A stretch of DNA of 64,000 nucleotides from Paenibacillus aestuarii (GTDB lineage Bacteria > Bacillota > Bacilli > Paenibacillales > NBRC-103111), in the NCBI RefSeq assembly GCF_027789125.1, contig NZ_JAQFVF010000027.1, forward strand, positions 186,001 through 250,000, read 5' to 3'. The notes beneath the pieces are model-generated. The model searched no databases and had not been told where the DNA came from. It saw nothing but the letters and a program-made list of their open reading frames with translations. The translations under genes were made by a program, and so were the position numbers. Positions 1-7,807 of this stretch are shown here, one piece after another (the first letter of the stretch is position 1; each line of letters opens with the position of its first letter).

Positions 1-410
1 GCTACGATGATCAGCCATAGCATTTGGCTCATACGATCCCCACCCTTTTTACAAGATGAGATCAGTTTAGCAAAAATGGAAAAAGATTTCTGTTTGAAAA
101 CAAACAAAATTGCGGAATTTTATAGAAATTTGTCGGTATTTCCTATACTCAGCCACTTATTGCAAGAAACTTGCTTCTATAAAGACTCCATAAAGATAAT
201 TCGATCTAAATTGGCTAATGGTCCCTCAGGCATGGATAACAACAGATCCAGATCCGTGTAAAAGTAATTGTGAGAAAGCTATTGGCGCTAACGTTCAGGG
301 TTAAAGGCAATACGCTGAAAACCATCACCCGTGTCTTCTGAGCAAGGGGATGGTGGGCAGAGTGAACGGGAACGAGCTTAGGCAGTGGAATGGCGCCGTG
401 AAAAGAAAAA
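1..410. other. Stretch with no recognised gene
   Basis: The left edge of the window is AT-rich for about 280 bases and then becomes GC-richer. Short open frames exist (7-261 plus, 215-439 minus) but neither has a ribosome binding site or a recognisable protein. A weak stem (CCATCACCC near 324 with GGGGATGG near 345) is visible but matches no RNA family I know. I see nothing else here. Confidence 0.5.
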
Positions 411-457
411 ATCCCTGTATCGCAGCAGCTATTAAACAACAGTTGCGATACAGGGAT
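411..457 (-). terminator. Intrinsic terminator of the small membrane protein gene
   Basis: A perfect 14-bp inverted repeat (411-424 with 444-457, 19-nt loop) is followed on the minus strand by a T-rich run (forward 401-410 is A-rich). It lies 11 bases past the stop of the 36-residue gene at 469-579. Confidence 0.8.
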
Positions 458-468
458 GAAACAGGATT

Positions 469-579
469 TTAGAACAATTCACTGATAATCATTTGAACGA
501 GGAGAATAGGCATTACGGCCAGACCCAAAAAGGCGAATAGGAAGCCTTGTAGAAATGCAACTACATTTCTCATCATCAT
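469..579 (-). CDS. Very small predicted membrane protein (36 aa)
   Basis: This short gene encodes 36 residues: a charged start (MMMRN) followed by an almost continuous hydrophobic segment, ending SELF. That fits one membrane-spanning helix or a hairpin. A strong GGGAGG ribosome binding site sits 8 nt before the first of three tandem ATG codons (579, 576, 573), and a clean intrinsic terminator follows, so it looks like a stand-alone transcription unit. Upstream, a TCATATT/TATACTAT pair is loosely like a sporulation sigma-E promoter, but its spacing is not ideal. I do not recognise the family, and the function is unknown. Confidence 0.6.
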   Translation of the reverse strand: MMMRNVVAFLQGFLFAFLGLAVMPILLVQMIISELF

Positions 580-712
580 GGAACATTCCTCCCTTGGTCT
601 GATTTTCAGAATAGAGTAGGAATGCTAGTAGAATGAAAACGAGTTTCCTATAGTATATTATTTCCTTTAAAAGAATATGAAACGGATGGTTCGCGGACAA
701 GTTGTAAAAAAT

Positions 713-1324
713 TTATGGGGTGCTCATTTGCAGCAACTCGCTAACGGAAACAAGCTCATAGCCTTCGGCGCTTAGCTTCTGCACGAGCATCGAGACGGCT
801 GCAATCGTTTGCGAGCGGTCACCATAGCCATCGTGGAACAATAAGATGCTGCCTGGCTGAAGGGTCTTCAGCGTCACGTCGATGATGTGCTGAACGCCCG
901 GCTGCTCCCAATCGCGTGCTTCGCCGTTCACGGCTCCGATGACCGGATAGCCGAAGCTCGCCGCAGCGCGTTCCACCTGCTCATTACAATCCAAATAAGG
1001 CGGGCGGAATGTCCGTGATTCAGCACCGGTGATGGCCTTGATCAGCTTCTGGGTGCGCAGCAGCTCGTCCATTCGCTCTTCCTCACTTAGCTTCGTTAAA
1101 TAAGGGTGGCTATAGGTGTGGTTGCCAATCTCATGGCCTTCCGTGTGCACGGACTTGGCGATGTCGGGATATTTTTCAATTTGTTCACCGATCATGTAAA
1201 AGGTAGCTTTACCCCGAGCATCCTTAAAAATATCCAGCACCTGTGGTGTGTATAACGGATTAGGCCCGTCATCGAACGTAAAAGCGACTGCTTTTTGGCT
1301 TATTGTCAATTGGTGTATGATCAT
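713..1324 (-). CDS. Polysaccharide deacetylase (NodB domain), cytosolic-type
   Basis: This is a 203-residue single NodB (carbohydrate esterase 4) domain. All motifs are visible: TFDDG (16-20), HTYSH with both metal histidines (69, 73), RPPY (107-110), DWEQPG (138-143) and LLFHDG (161-166). Such enzymes remove acetyl groups from N-acetylated sugars in peptidoglycan, chitin or exopolysaccharide. There is no signal peptide or membrane anchor, so either it acts in the cytoplasm or export is not evident. The start at 1324 is preferred over an upstream ATG at 1345 because AAAGGAG lies 11 nt before it, inside the longer frame. The substrate cannot be told from sequence. Confidence 0.85.
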   Translation of the reverse strand: MIIHQLTISQKAVAFTFDDGPNPLYTPQVLDIFKDARGKATFYMIGEQIEKYPDIAKSVHTEGHEIGNHTYSHPYLTKLSEEERMDELLRTQKLIKAITGAESRTFRPPYLDCNEQVERAAASFGYPVIGAVNGEARDWEQPGVQHIIDVTLKTLQPGSILLFHDGYGDRSQTIAAVSMLVQKLSAEGYELVSVSELLQMSTP

Positions 1325-1386
1325 TTCGCTAACAGCTCCTTTCATAGCCTTATTTTACCATCTGGGGCGCGGGGCTGCATAAAAAT

Positions 1387-1415
1387 AATAGGCTATCCCC
1401 CAGGGATAGCCTATT
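1387..1415 (-). terminator. Terminator of the TetR-rph operon
   Basis: AATAGGCTATCC (1387-1398) pairs with GGATAGCCTATT (1404-1415). On the minus strand the stem is followed by TATTTTTAT. It begins three bases past the stop codon of the rph-like gene. Confidence 0.8.
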
Positions 1416-1417
1416 GC

Positions 1418-4096
1418 TTACGCGTGCGGCTCAAGTACGAGCACGTAGCCGCGAGTTCCGTCCAGCCGGATGCGGTCGCCGTCGCGGATCAACTGTGTTG
1501 CGCCGTCGATGCCGACGACGGCGGGGATGCCATACTCACGCGCCACGACCGCGCCGTGCGTCATCAGGCCGCCGACTTCCATGACGAGCCCGACGGCGGA
1601 ATGAAACAATGGCGTCCAGCCGGGGTCGGTGAAGGGCGCGATCATGATCTCGCCCTTGTTCAGCTTTGCCTCCTCCGGACGCATAACGATGCGGGCGATG
1701 CCCTCCACGACGCCGGCCGAAACCGGCGTGCCGAGCAGGGCGCCGGCTGGCGCGTCAGTCATCTTGCGCCGCCCCGTAATGATCTCGCCGACACTTGTCA
1801 TCAGGCGAGGAGGTGTAAGCGTCCGGTACCGTTCCAACTCCTCCTTGCGCTGGCGGAGCAGCTGCGGAAGCGTCTCCGGACGCTCGCCTTGTGTCAGCCT
1901 TAACAGTTCATCCAGGCTGACAAAGAACACGTCGTCCGCCTGCGCCAGGACGCCAGCTTCAACGAGCAGCGCGCCTTCCGCCAGCAGCGCCTCCCGGATG
2001 ATGCCAAAGTTCTGCATCATCAAATATTTGGGGTGCTCTCGCAGCGCCATAAGCGCACGAAATGCACGAAGCAGCCGGCCCATCAGCTTCGCCTTGAACC
2101 AGCCCAGCGGCTGCTTGCGGAGCCGCGCCAGCAAGTCGCGGCCCGCTGCCTCCGCCTCCACAGCCCCTTGCGCAAATTTCACCCGGTGCTCACCGGGCTG
2201 CATGCTGCGCATATGGCTGTCAATCGACGGAAGCAGCGTGTTCGGGTCATCGCGCCAGCGCGGCCGCGTGATATCGATTTCGCCCGGGCAGCGCATCCCG
2301 TACAGTTTCATAAAATGATCCCATGCCTGCCCGAACACATCGCCGCCGTGAACGTGCCGCAGCTGCTCGCGGAATGCAGCAGGCTGGCCGTGCCGGATCA
2401 GCTCGATAACCTCCGGATACGGCCGTGCGGTATCGGCCAGATCCCCGATCATCAGCCCCATCTCGCTCGTCACATTCCCTTGCAGTCCGCGGTTCAGCAC
2501 ATGCGCGACGTCCGCGTCGCCCAGCCAGCGGACAGACAGTGCGTGAAGCATTCGGAAGGAGATAATGCCCGGAAGCGGGTACGGCAGCAAGGCGGGGAAG
2601 ATGTTCAGCATTAAAGAGCCGATATGTTCCTGCAGCCGCATGATCCGTTCCGGCCCGGATAAGCCGGCGAGCCTGCTTGCTCCCAGTTGCAGCGATTGCT
2701 TCATGTAAGCGCTAACCTTTTGTTCGGCTTTTGAAAGATCCGCAACCCATAGATTTCGCATAGAGCGAAGCAGAATCGGACCTACGAAACGGGCGATTCC
2801 CTTTTTCAATCCGGGCGCTTTCGGCAAATGACGGATAAAAGCATCCTGCTGCACATACTCTTCAGCGCCGATCGCCATCAGCTCATCGATATTGTAGAGC
2901 AGCTTGGGAAATAAGGTGCGGGCCGGCTGCAAAGTGAACAGCTTCGTAATGTCTACAAACATGCGTCCGCCGGCAGCGGAAGTGAACCTGCTTTCCGCCC
3001 GGAGCGTCGGCTTGCCAAAAGGCAGCAACGTGCGAAGCACCGACAAGCCCATCGGCTTCATAGCGTCGGTCATCATCTGCTGGTGACCGAAGGACAAGAA
3101 CAGATGCGGGCTTTCGCCTGGACCGAGAGGATCGGTAACGCGCGCGAGCGGATATAGAGAGGTGATCGGCCGGCTTTGGACGATATAGAAGCGTCCCTGG
3201 GCATAGCACCACTCGATATCCTGCTCGGAGCCGTAGTGCGCTTTGATTTGTTCGCCGAGCTTCGCCAGCTCCAGCACCTGCTCAGCGCCGAGCGCCTCGC
3301 GCTCCTGTTCGGACTCGGGCAGATCCTGTGTCACGGTACCGCCTTCGGGCAGACCGTAGATCGCCAACTTTTTGCGGGCGATTTTTTTGCTCCACAGTTC
3401 GCCTTGACGAACTTGGTACAGATCCGCAGAGACGAGGCCGGAGACGAGCGCCTCTCCCAAGCCGAAGCTGGCATCGATGGAAATCGTGCCGCGATGGCCG
3501 CTGATAGGGTCCGCCGTGAACATGATGCCGGAAACCTCCGGAAAAACCATTTGCTGCACAACGACGGACAGGAGTACGGCGCGGTGGTCGAAGCGGTTTT
3601 TTGCCCGGTAAGAGATGGCGCGGTCTGTGAAAAGTGATGCCCAACAGGCGCGAATGGCCTTCAGCAGCTGCTCGTCGCCGCGCACATTTAAATACGTATC
3701 CTGCTGTCCAGCAAATGAAGCGGTCGGCAAATCTTCCGCCGTGGCGCTCGACCTGACCGCATAGGCCTGTGCAGCTCCGCAGCGGCGCCAGCTTTCCAGG
3801 ATGGCAATTTGGATATGGCCAGGGATCGGAACCATAGCGAGGTGTTCCCGGATGGTCCGGCCGATGGCGGCTATCTCTGCCAGCTGATCCGCCTGAAGCT
3901 GATCCAGCTGCTGAAAATACGCTGACATGGCAGGGCTCTGTTCGAGAAAGGCGCGGAACGCTTGCGTCGTGACGCAGAAGCCGGACGGCACAGGAAAGCC
4001 TGCCTGTGTCATCTCTCCCAAGTTGGCGCCTTTGCCCCCGACGAGCGGAAGGCTATGTTTATCGATCTGTCCAAAATCCAGAACATATGGATTCAT
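1418..4096 (-). CDS. Rifampicin phosphotransferase / PEP-synthase-like enzyme (long paralogue)
   Basis: An 892-residue protein of the RPH/PpsA family. The N-terminal ATP-binding domain begins with GGKGAN (20-25) and contains a [18 protein letters not shown] block near 117. The C-terminal swivelling phosphohistidine domain carries [15 protein letters not shown] with the phosphorylatable His at about 847. In characterised RPH enzymes ATP phosphorylates this His, which then modifies rifampicin; PEP synthases use pyruvate instead. The overall length and three-part layout fit RPH better than true PpsA (~790 aa). The start is the ATG at 4096, with AAAGGAG ten bases upstream; an in-frame GTG at 4105 abuts the Shine-Dalgarno sequence. 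It is co-transcribed with the TetR gene 23 nt upstream. GC is very high in its 3' third compared with the second copy at 46141. The drug or metabolite substrate is unproven. Confidence 0.8.
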   Translation of the reverse strand: MNPYVLDFGQIDKHSLPLVGGKGANLGEMTQAGFPVPSGFCVTTQAFRAFLEQSPAMSAYFQQLDQLQADQLAEIAAIGRTIREHLAMVPIPGHIQIAILESWRRCGAAQAYAVRSSATAEDLPTASFAGQQDTYLNVRGDEQLLKAIRACWASLFTDRAISYRAKNRFDHRAVLLSVVVQQMVFPEVSGIMFTADPISGHRGTISIDASFGLGEALVSGLVSADLYQVRQGELWSKKIARKKLAIYGLPEGGTVTQDLPESEQEREALGAEQVLELAKLGEQIKAHYGSEQDIEWCYAQGRFYIVQSRPITSLYPLARVTDPLGPGESPHLFLSFGHQQMMTDAMKPMGLSVLRTLLPFGKPTLRAESRFTSAAGGRMFVDITKLFTLQPARTLFPKLLYNIDELMAIGAEEYVQQDAFIRHLPKAPGLKKGIARFVGPILLRSMRNLWVADLSKAEQKVSAYMKQSLQLGASRLAGLSGPERIMRLQEHIGSLMLNIFPALLPYPLPGIISFRMLHALSVRWLGDADVAHVLNRGLQGNVTSEMGLMIGDLADTARPYPEVIELIRHGQPAAFREQLRHVHGGDVFGQAWDHFMKLYGMRCPGEIDITRPRWRDDPNTLLPSIDSHMRSMQPGEHRVKFAQGAVEAEAAGRDLLARLRKQPLGWFKAKLMGRLLRAFRALMALREHPKYLMMQNFGIIREALLAEGALLVEAGVLAQADDVFFVSLDELLRLTQGERPETLPQLLRQRKEELERYRTLTPPRLMTSVGEIITGRRKMTDAPAGALLGTPVSAGVVEGIARIVMRPEEAKLNKGEIMIAPFTDPGWTPLFHSAVGLVMEVGGLMTHGAVVAREYGIPAVVGIDGATQLIRDGDRIRLDGTRGYVLVLEPHA

Positions 4097-4119
4097 GGCA
4101 AACACACTCCTTTGTACAG

Positions 4120-4692
4120 TTAGTCTATGCGGAGCCCATCCAAAAACAACGAAAACAACGTGTCGGCCACCTGCATGATCGGTGCTTCGTGCTTAGCGGC
4201 AAAATCGGGCTTCACAATGTGCTGGATGCATTCCAGCATGATCGCAGTGACGAGACTTGTATCTACCTGGCGGATACGTCCGGCTTGCATCGCCTGCTTG
4301 AGCAATTGCTCAAGAAACATAAGCTGACGGCTGCGAAACATCTCCAGCCGCGTCCACAGACGGGGGACGTACTTTTGAATATCTTCCAAAAAGAGCGGGT
4401 GAAGCTTTACGATTTCATTCTTGATATGTTCGAAAGTCGTCTGCAGAATTTGCAGCGGATCGCCGCTGCCTGCTTGCTGCATGCGCTCGGCAATGCCGGA
4501 TGCAATCGCTTGTAAGGTTAGATCCAGCACCGCTTCGGCGATTTCCTCTTTACCGCTGAAATATTGATATAACGTCTTTTTGCTCATGCCCAGCCTTGTA
4601 GCCAGTTCGCTCAGCGTGACGTTTCGATAGCCTTTGGAACCGAAGAGCGCGGCGGCTTCATTGAGAATACGAATTTTTACAGCATCATCCAT
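4120..4692 (-). CDS. TetR family transcriptional regulator
   Basis: A 190-residue protein with a classic N-terminal TetR helix-turn-helix (RLGMSKKTLYQYFSGKEEI, residues 32-50) and a C-terminal ligand domain of normal size. It is the first gene of a two-gene operon with the rph-like enzyme, so it probably controls that operon by autorepression. A GGAGG site lies 7 nt before the ATG. A strong promoter and an overlapping imperfect palindrome lie upstream. The ligand is unknown; a rifamycin-like or other hydrophobic compound is a guess from the neighbour only. Confidence 0.88.
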   Translation of the reverse strand: MDDAVKIRILNEAAALFGSKGYRNVTLSELATRLGMSKKTLYQYFSGKEEIAEAVLDLTLQAIASGIAERMQQAGSGDPLQILQTTFEHIKNEIVKLHPLFLEDIQKYVPRLWTRLEMFRSRQLMFLEQLLKQAMQAGRIRQVDTSLVTAIMLECIQHIVKPDFAAKHEAPIMQVADTLFSLFLDGLRID

Positions 4693-4736
4693 AACATGCC
4701 CTCCAAAAAATGCCCCATAGAGAATAGGGGTCCTGA

Positions 4737-4764
4737 GGAAACTGAAAAAGTTTTCTTGGTTTCC
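4737..4764. promoter_or_regulatory. Candidate TetR operator
   Basis: Nested inverted repeats GGAAAC..GTTTCC and GAAAA-ag-TTTTC lie directly downstream of the -10 box of the TetR-rph promoter, covering the likely +1. That is where an autorepressor would sit. The symmetry is imperfect (outer arms offset by two bases). Confidence 0.45.
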
Positions 4765-4766
4765 AC

Positions 4767-4795
4767 ATTGTACAGCATCACATCTTTATCGTCAA
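4767..4795 (-). promoter_or_regulatory. Sigma-A promoter of TetR-rph operon
   Basis: On the minus strand TTGACG (4795-4790) and TACAAT (4772-4767) are separated by exactly 17 bases. This is a good vegetative promoter about 75 bases before the TetR start. Confidence 0.75.
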
Positions 4796-4879
4796 TGGGC
4801 GACGCTGCACCCAAAGAAGATAGGCGACATAAGATATGGCATAGTCAAAAGCCTAGTAAGGGAAGGGAAGCGGGAAAAA

Positions 4880-5728
4880 GTGGCGGTTTCATATATGGAT
4901 TATACGTCTCCTTCGACGCAGTTTTCATTTGATGTGAACCAAAGTTTGTTTTTTAAAAAAGACAGTCAAAATTATATTAATGTTCTTGGCGTCAGCCAGC
5001 TGAATACGCTCGGCAACGTTTCATTGCTGGACATCTATTTGAGCACGGGCAACATTGTTGAACCTCACATTCATCAAAATGCTTCAGAACTTGTGTACTG
5101 TGTTTCCGGCGCGGCGATTGTCTCGCTCGTGAATCCGTTCTCGAAGAAGCTGATGAATTTCCCGATTCAGCCGGGGCAAGTGGCGAATGTGCCGCAGGGC
5201 TGGTGGCATTATGAAGTCGCCCAAGTGGATAACACGCATTTGATCGCAATCTTTGATGCGCCGACGCCTGAATTCATCGGCGGTTCCGATTTGCTGCGCT
5301 TAACTCCGCCACATATTTGGGCTCGCTCATATTGCTTGGATGAAGCGAAGGTGAAGGAAACGTTCGCCCCGATTACAAATACGGTGTTCATCGGCCCGCC
5401 TAATAATTGCCATACAGGGCATATGACGCACCGTGAGACGGCTGCCGATCCGGCTTATGGACCGCAGGCTTATTATGGTCAGTCGTTCGAGCCTTATGCG
5501 CAATCCTTCGAGCCGTACGATCAGGTAAGTGAACGCCCATACGAGCAGTCCGCGCCCATGTACGCCGAGCAGCCGCCAGGCCAGCCTTACGGATGGCCTT
5601 ACGAACAGCCTTATGGCCAGCCCTATGAGCAGCCGCAGGGCTCCTTCGCGGAGCAGCCGTACGAACAGCCTTATCGGCAGGCGCCTGAGATTTGGAGCGG
5701 TTGGGAGTACACATATAACCGCGGGTAA
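4880..5728 (+). CDS. Cupin-domain protein with Pro/Tyr/Gln-rich tail
   Basis: A 282-residue protein. Residues about 40-140 form a cupin barrel with metal-type motifs (EPHIHQNASELVYCVSG, then PGQVANVPQGWWHYE), as in oxalate-decarboxylase-like and spore-associated cupins. Residues about 185-265 are low-complexity repeats built on PYEQPYGQ. Such tails occur in extracellular matrix and spore-coat proteins, so a coat or surface location is possible. No signal peptide is seen. The start is a GTG with an imperfect GGGAAG site; a downstream ATG at 4895 lacks a site. It is divergent from the TetR operon. Catalytic function is unknown. Confidence 0.75.
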   Translation: MAVSYMDYTSPSTQFSFDVNQSLFFKKDSQNYINVLGVSQLNTLGNVSLLDIYLSTGNIVEPHIHQNASELVYCVSGAAIVSLVNPFSKKLMNFPIQPGQVANVPQGWWHYEVAQVDNTHLIAIFDAPTPEFIGGSDLLRLTPPHIWARSYCLDEAKVKETFAPITNTVFIGPPNNCHTGHMTHRETAADPAYGPQAYYGQSFEPYAQSFEPYDQVSERPYEQSAPMYAEQPPGQPYGWPYEQPYGQPYEQPQGSFAEQPYEQPYRQAPEIWSGWEYTYNRG

Positions 5729-5734
5729 ATGATG

Positions 5735-5778
5735 AAGGGCCGGCGCAGCACGGTTTCACCGTGTTAGCATCGGCCCTT
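5735..5778. terminator. Bidirectional terminator between convergent genes
   Basis: AAGGGCCG (5735-5742) pairs with CGGCCCTT (5771-5778), with an inner CACGG/CCGTG stem. It separates the cupin gene from the convergent DoxX gene. Confidence 0.7.
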
Positions 5779-5783
5779 TATGT

Positions 5784-6236
5784 TTAGAATGGCGTGATAG
5801 CGGGTGAAGCGAGAATCACCGCCGCCAGGAACACGATCTGTATCAGTGTTCGCGGAAACAGCATCGGCACCGGCCTGCCGCCTATGGTCAGCTTCTCCCG
5901 GGCTGCCCGGATGTTGGCCGGGAACATGGCGAGCAGCAGGATCGCCAGGCAGACCGAGGCAGCAGCTGACGTGGCGGGAATCAGGATGCCGATGGCGCCG
6001 GCAATTTCCAGCCAGCCCGTGGCGGTCACGATCCATTCCCGGTTGGGGAAAGCAGGGGGAACCATTTGAACGAGGTCCTTACGTTTGGCCCCCCAGTGCG
6101 CGGAGGCCGTGAGCAGGAGCATGACCGCTACCGCTGCTTGCAGTGAGGCTTGCCAGGAGTTGAAGTAGTTCCACCCAATCGCACCAAACAGACGAAAAAG
6201 CAAACCAGACACAAGAAGAGCAATGAACGGAACCAT
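5784..6236 (-). CDS. DoxX family membrane protein
   Basis: A 150-residue protein with four predicted membrane helices and DoxX-family features (a GWLEIAGAIGILIPA segment in the third helix). DoxX proteins are inner-membrane proteins linked to redox or thiol stress; the exact reaction is unclear. The start is the ATG at 6236 with GGAGGG seven bases upstream, not the upstream frame start at 6281. It follows the TetR gene by 19 bases and is almost certainly its regulated partner. Confidence 0.82.
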   Translation of the reverse strand: MVPFIALLVSGLLFRLFGAIGWNYFNSWQASLQAAVAVMLLLTASAHWGAKRKDLVQMVPPAFPNREWIVTATGWLEIAGAIGILIPATSAAASVCLAILLLAMFPANIRAAREKLTIGGRPVPMLFPRTLIQIVFLAAVILASPAITPF

Positions 6237-6255
6237 TGAGAATCCCTCCAATGAA

Positions 6256-6849
6256 TTATTCGGGTTGCAATTGGTTAACAATCAAATCGGAAAAATCAGC
6301 GGATGTAAACGATGCGGATATGGCCGGAAATGAGGATCGTACGCGCATGCCGATAGAAATGAGGACGAACATTTCCGCCGTTTTGTCAGCATTTACAGAT
6401 TGGGGGATGACCCCGTGCTGCTGGCCGGTTACGATCCATGTCCGGGATAATTGTACGGACCTTTCGTAAAACCGTTGGAGCACTTCAGCGACGGCAGGTT
6501 CATTTTCCTTGCCCAGCAAGTAGACGAGAACCATGTTAGTCACTTCATTGGACGCTTCCAGGCTGCTAAGGCTGAGCATAATTTTGTGCATCGGCCCTGC
6601 AAACGTCTTCTCGTTCACCTCGACTTCGGCCATGAAGCGCTGATTCGTCTCTTCCAGCCGTTCCTGCAAAACAAGCGCGAAAATTTCATCTTTGCTCTTT
6701 ACATAATGGAAGATCGCCCCTTTGGATAATTGAGATTTCTCCATAATGTCTTTCATGGTGATGGAATGGCAGCCTTTTTCGTGAATGAGCGCTTTGGTGG
6801 CCTCAAGTAATCGATTCCTTGTTTGGAATCGGCGTTCTTCTTGCTTCAA
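6256..6849 (-). CDS. TetR/AcrR family transcriptional regulator
   Basis: A 197-residue TetR protein with an N-terminal HTH (IMEKSQLSKGAIFHYVKSKDE). It starts with TTG, preceded by GGAGG at 7 nt. It is the first gene of an operon with DoxX. Its promoter carries a palindrome between the -35 and -10 boxes, which strongly suggests autoregulation. The ligand is unknown; the pairing with DoxX suggests a reactive electrophile or oxidant. Confidence 0.88.
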   Translation of the reverse strand: MKQEERRFQTRNRLLEATKALIHEKGCHSITMKDIMEKSQLSKGAIFHYVKSKDEIFALVLQERLEETNQRFMAEVEVNEKTFAGPMHKIMLSLSSLEASNEVTNMVLVYLLGKENEPAVAEVLQRFYERSVQLSRTWIVTGQQHGVIPQSVNADKTAEMFVLISIGMRVRSSFPAISASFTSADFSDLIVNQLQPE

Positions 6850-6884
6850 GTTGAAACCTCCAAGTGGATAGTGTTAGTAATTTC

Positions 6885-6913
6885 ATTATATAAACCGACC
6901 ATTGGTTTGTAAA
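6885..6913 (-). promoter_or_regulatory. Promoter of TetR-DoxX operon with internal operator
   Basis: On the minus strand TTTACA (6913-6908) and TATAAT (6890-6885) are spaced by 17 bases. Within the spacer lies the palindrome AAACC-N7-GGTTT (6892-6908). An operator between -35 and -10 is the typical TetR-family arrangement. Confidence 0.75.
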
Positions 6914-6979
6914 TGGTGTGGCGCACTTTTTATGCATATTTTTGAGTCCCGTATCTCATCCTATTAAAAAAAGAAATGA

Positions 6980-7546
6980 GTGGGACGATTGACAAATATT
7001 GTGGAAGCGTTTATTGACGTCATGAAAACGTTCATCGATAATGAGCCTAAGCCGCCGATGCATGTGGGCGAAGTCATGACCTGCTGGACGTACCTGACGA
7101 TGCTGGAGGAAGAAAAGGCCAATGTGCAAATTGGCTTAAACACGACTACAGACGAGGATCTGCGAAGAGCGCTTCAAGCGTCTATGAAACTAGCGACGGA
7201 ACAGGCGGAGAAGCTGAAAAACTTTATGCTGCAAGAGGGGGTTCCGCTGCCGCCTGTTTCTGAGAGAAAGCCGGATTCGGCGCCGGAAGCGGTGCCGATG
7301 GGCGTCAAGCTGACGGATGACGAAATTGCTAACGCGTTATCCGTGAAGGTGGTCGCCAATTATATGATGTGTGCGACTGGGGCTGTTGAGTCGGTTCGCA
7401 ACGATATTGGCATAATGTTTGCGGGGTTTCAGGTGGAGAAGCTGCAATTTGGATCCTCATTAAAATTGATGATGCGCAAGCGCGGATGGATCAAAATCCC
7501 GCCATACTACTTGCCAAGCGGCCTGCCGCAGCAGTCTCAGCAATGA
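6980..7546 (+). CDS. DUF3231 family protein
   Basis: A 188-residue helical protein matching DUF3231, with the opening DNEPKPPMHVGEVMTCWTYLTMLEEEKA and a later ALSVKVVANYMMCATGAVE repeat. The fold is ferritin-like or CotF-like; members are common in endospore formers and some are spore-associated. Most members carry two copies (~330 aa), while this one has a single unit. The start is uncertain: GTG at 6980 is used, and TTG at 6989 is an alternative. A strong terminator follows, so it is monocistronic. Confidence 0.75.
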   Translation: MGRLTNIVEAFIDVMKTFIDNEPKPPMHVGEVMTCWTYLTMLEEEKANVQIGLNTTTDEDLRRALQASMKLATEQAEKLKNFMLQEGVPLPPVSERKPDSAPEAVPMGVKLTDDEIANALSVKVVANYMMCATGAVESVRNDIGIMFAGFQVEKLQFGSSLKLMMRKRGWIKIPPYYLPSGLPQQSQQ

Positions 7547-7569
7547 TTGCGGGCTGCTGCTCTTGCCCT

Positions 7570-7613
7570 AAACCTCCTGGAAGTCGGTAAAACCGACAAC
7601 CAGGAGGTTTTTT
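7570..7613 (+). terminator. Terminator of DUF3231 gene
   Basis: AAACCTCCTGG (7570-7580) pairs with CCAGGAGGTTT (7600-7610), followed by a T run. Confidence 0.88.
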
Positions 7614-7665
7614 ATGTTTTCGCCGGAGGGACCTAGCTCAGACAGTCCATGCATGCTCGTGCTCT

Positions 7666-7761
7666 TTACGACTTGGCGAAAGCATCCGTTGCCGCCGCCA
7701 AGTAATAGGCGAGACTTGTCTGCTGCTCTTCCTGCATGCTGAGATGGAAATGGTGAGTCAA
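7666..7761 (-). pseudogene. Possible gene remnant (C-terminal fragment)
   Basis: On the minus strand a frame with coding character reads LTHHFHLSMQEEQQTSLAYY and continues LAAATDAFAKS to a stop at 7666. It has no ribosome binding site, and it runs upstream into the terminator of the next gene. It may be the tail of a decayed gene or chance; the parent family is not identified. Confidence 0.2.
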
Positions 7762-7773
7762 TGGATAAAATAA

Positions 7774-7797
7774 AAACCGCCTATCTCCAGGCGGTTT
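7774..7797 (-). terminator. Terminator of Cupin_5 gene
   Basis: AAACCGCC (7774-7781) pairs with GGCGGTTT (7790-7797). On the minus strand the stem runs into TTTTTATTTTAT. Confidence 0.85.
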
Positions 7798-7807
7798 AAG
7801 CATAAAG

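Noticed and set aside
7..261. 84-codon plus-strand frame at the left edge
   Set aside because: No ribosome binding site, no recognisable domain and unusual composition.
1295..2614. Several long plus-strand frames opposite the rph-like gene (1295-1903, 1629-2318, 2033-2614)
   Set aside because: They are opposite-strand shadows in a GC-rich gene; the minus-strand protein has full family motifs.
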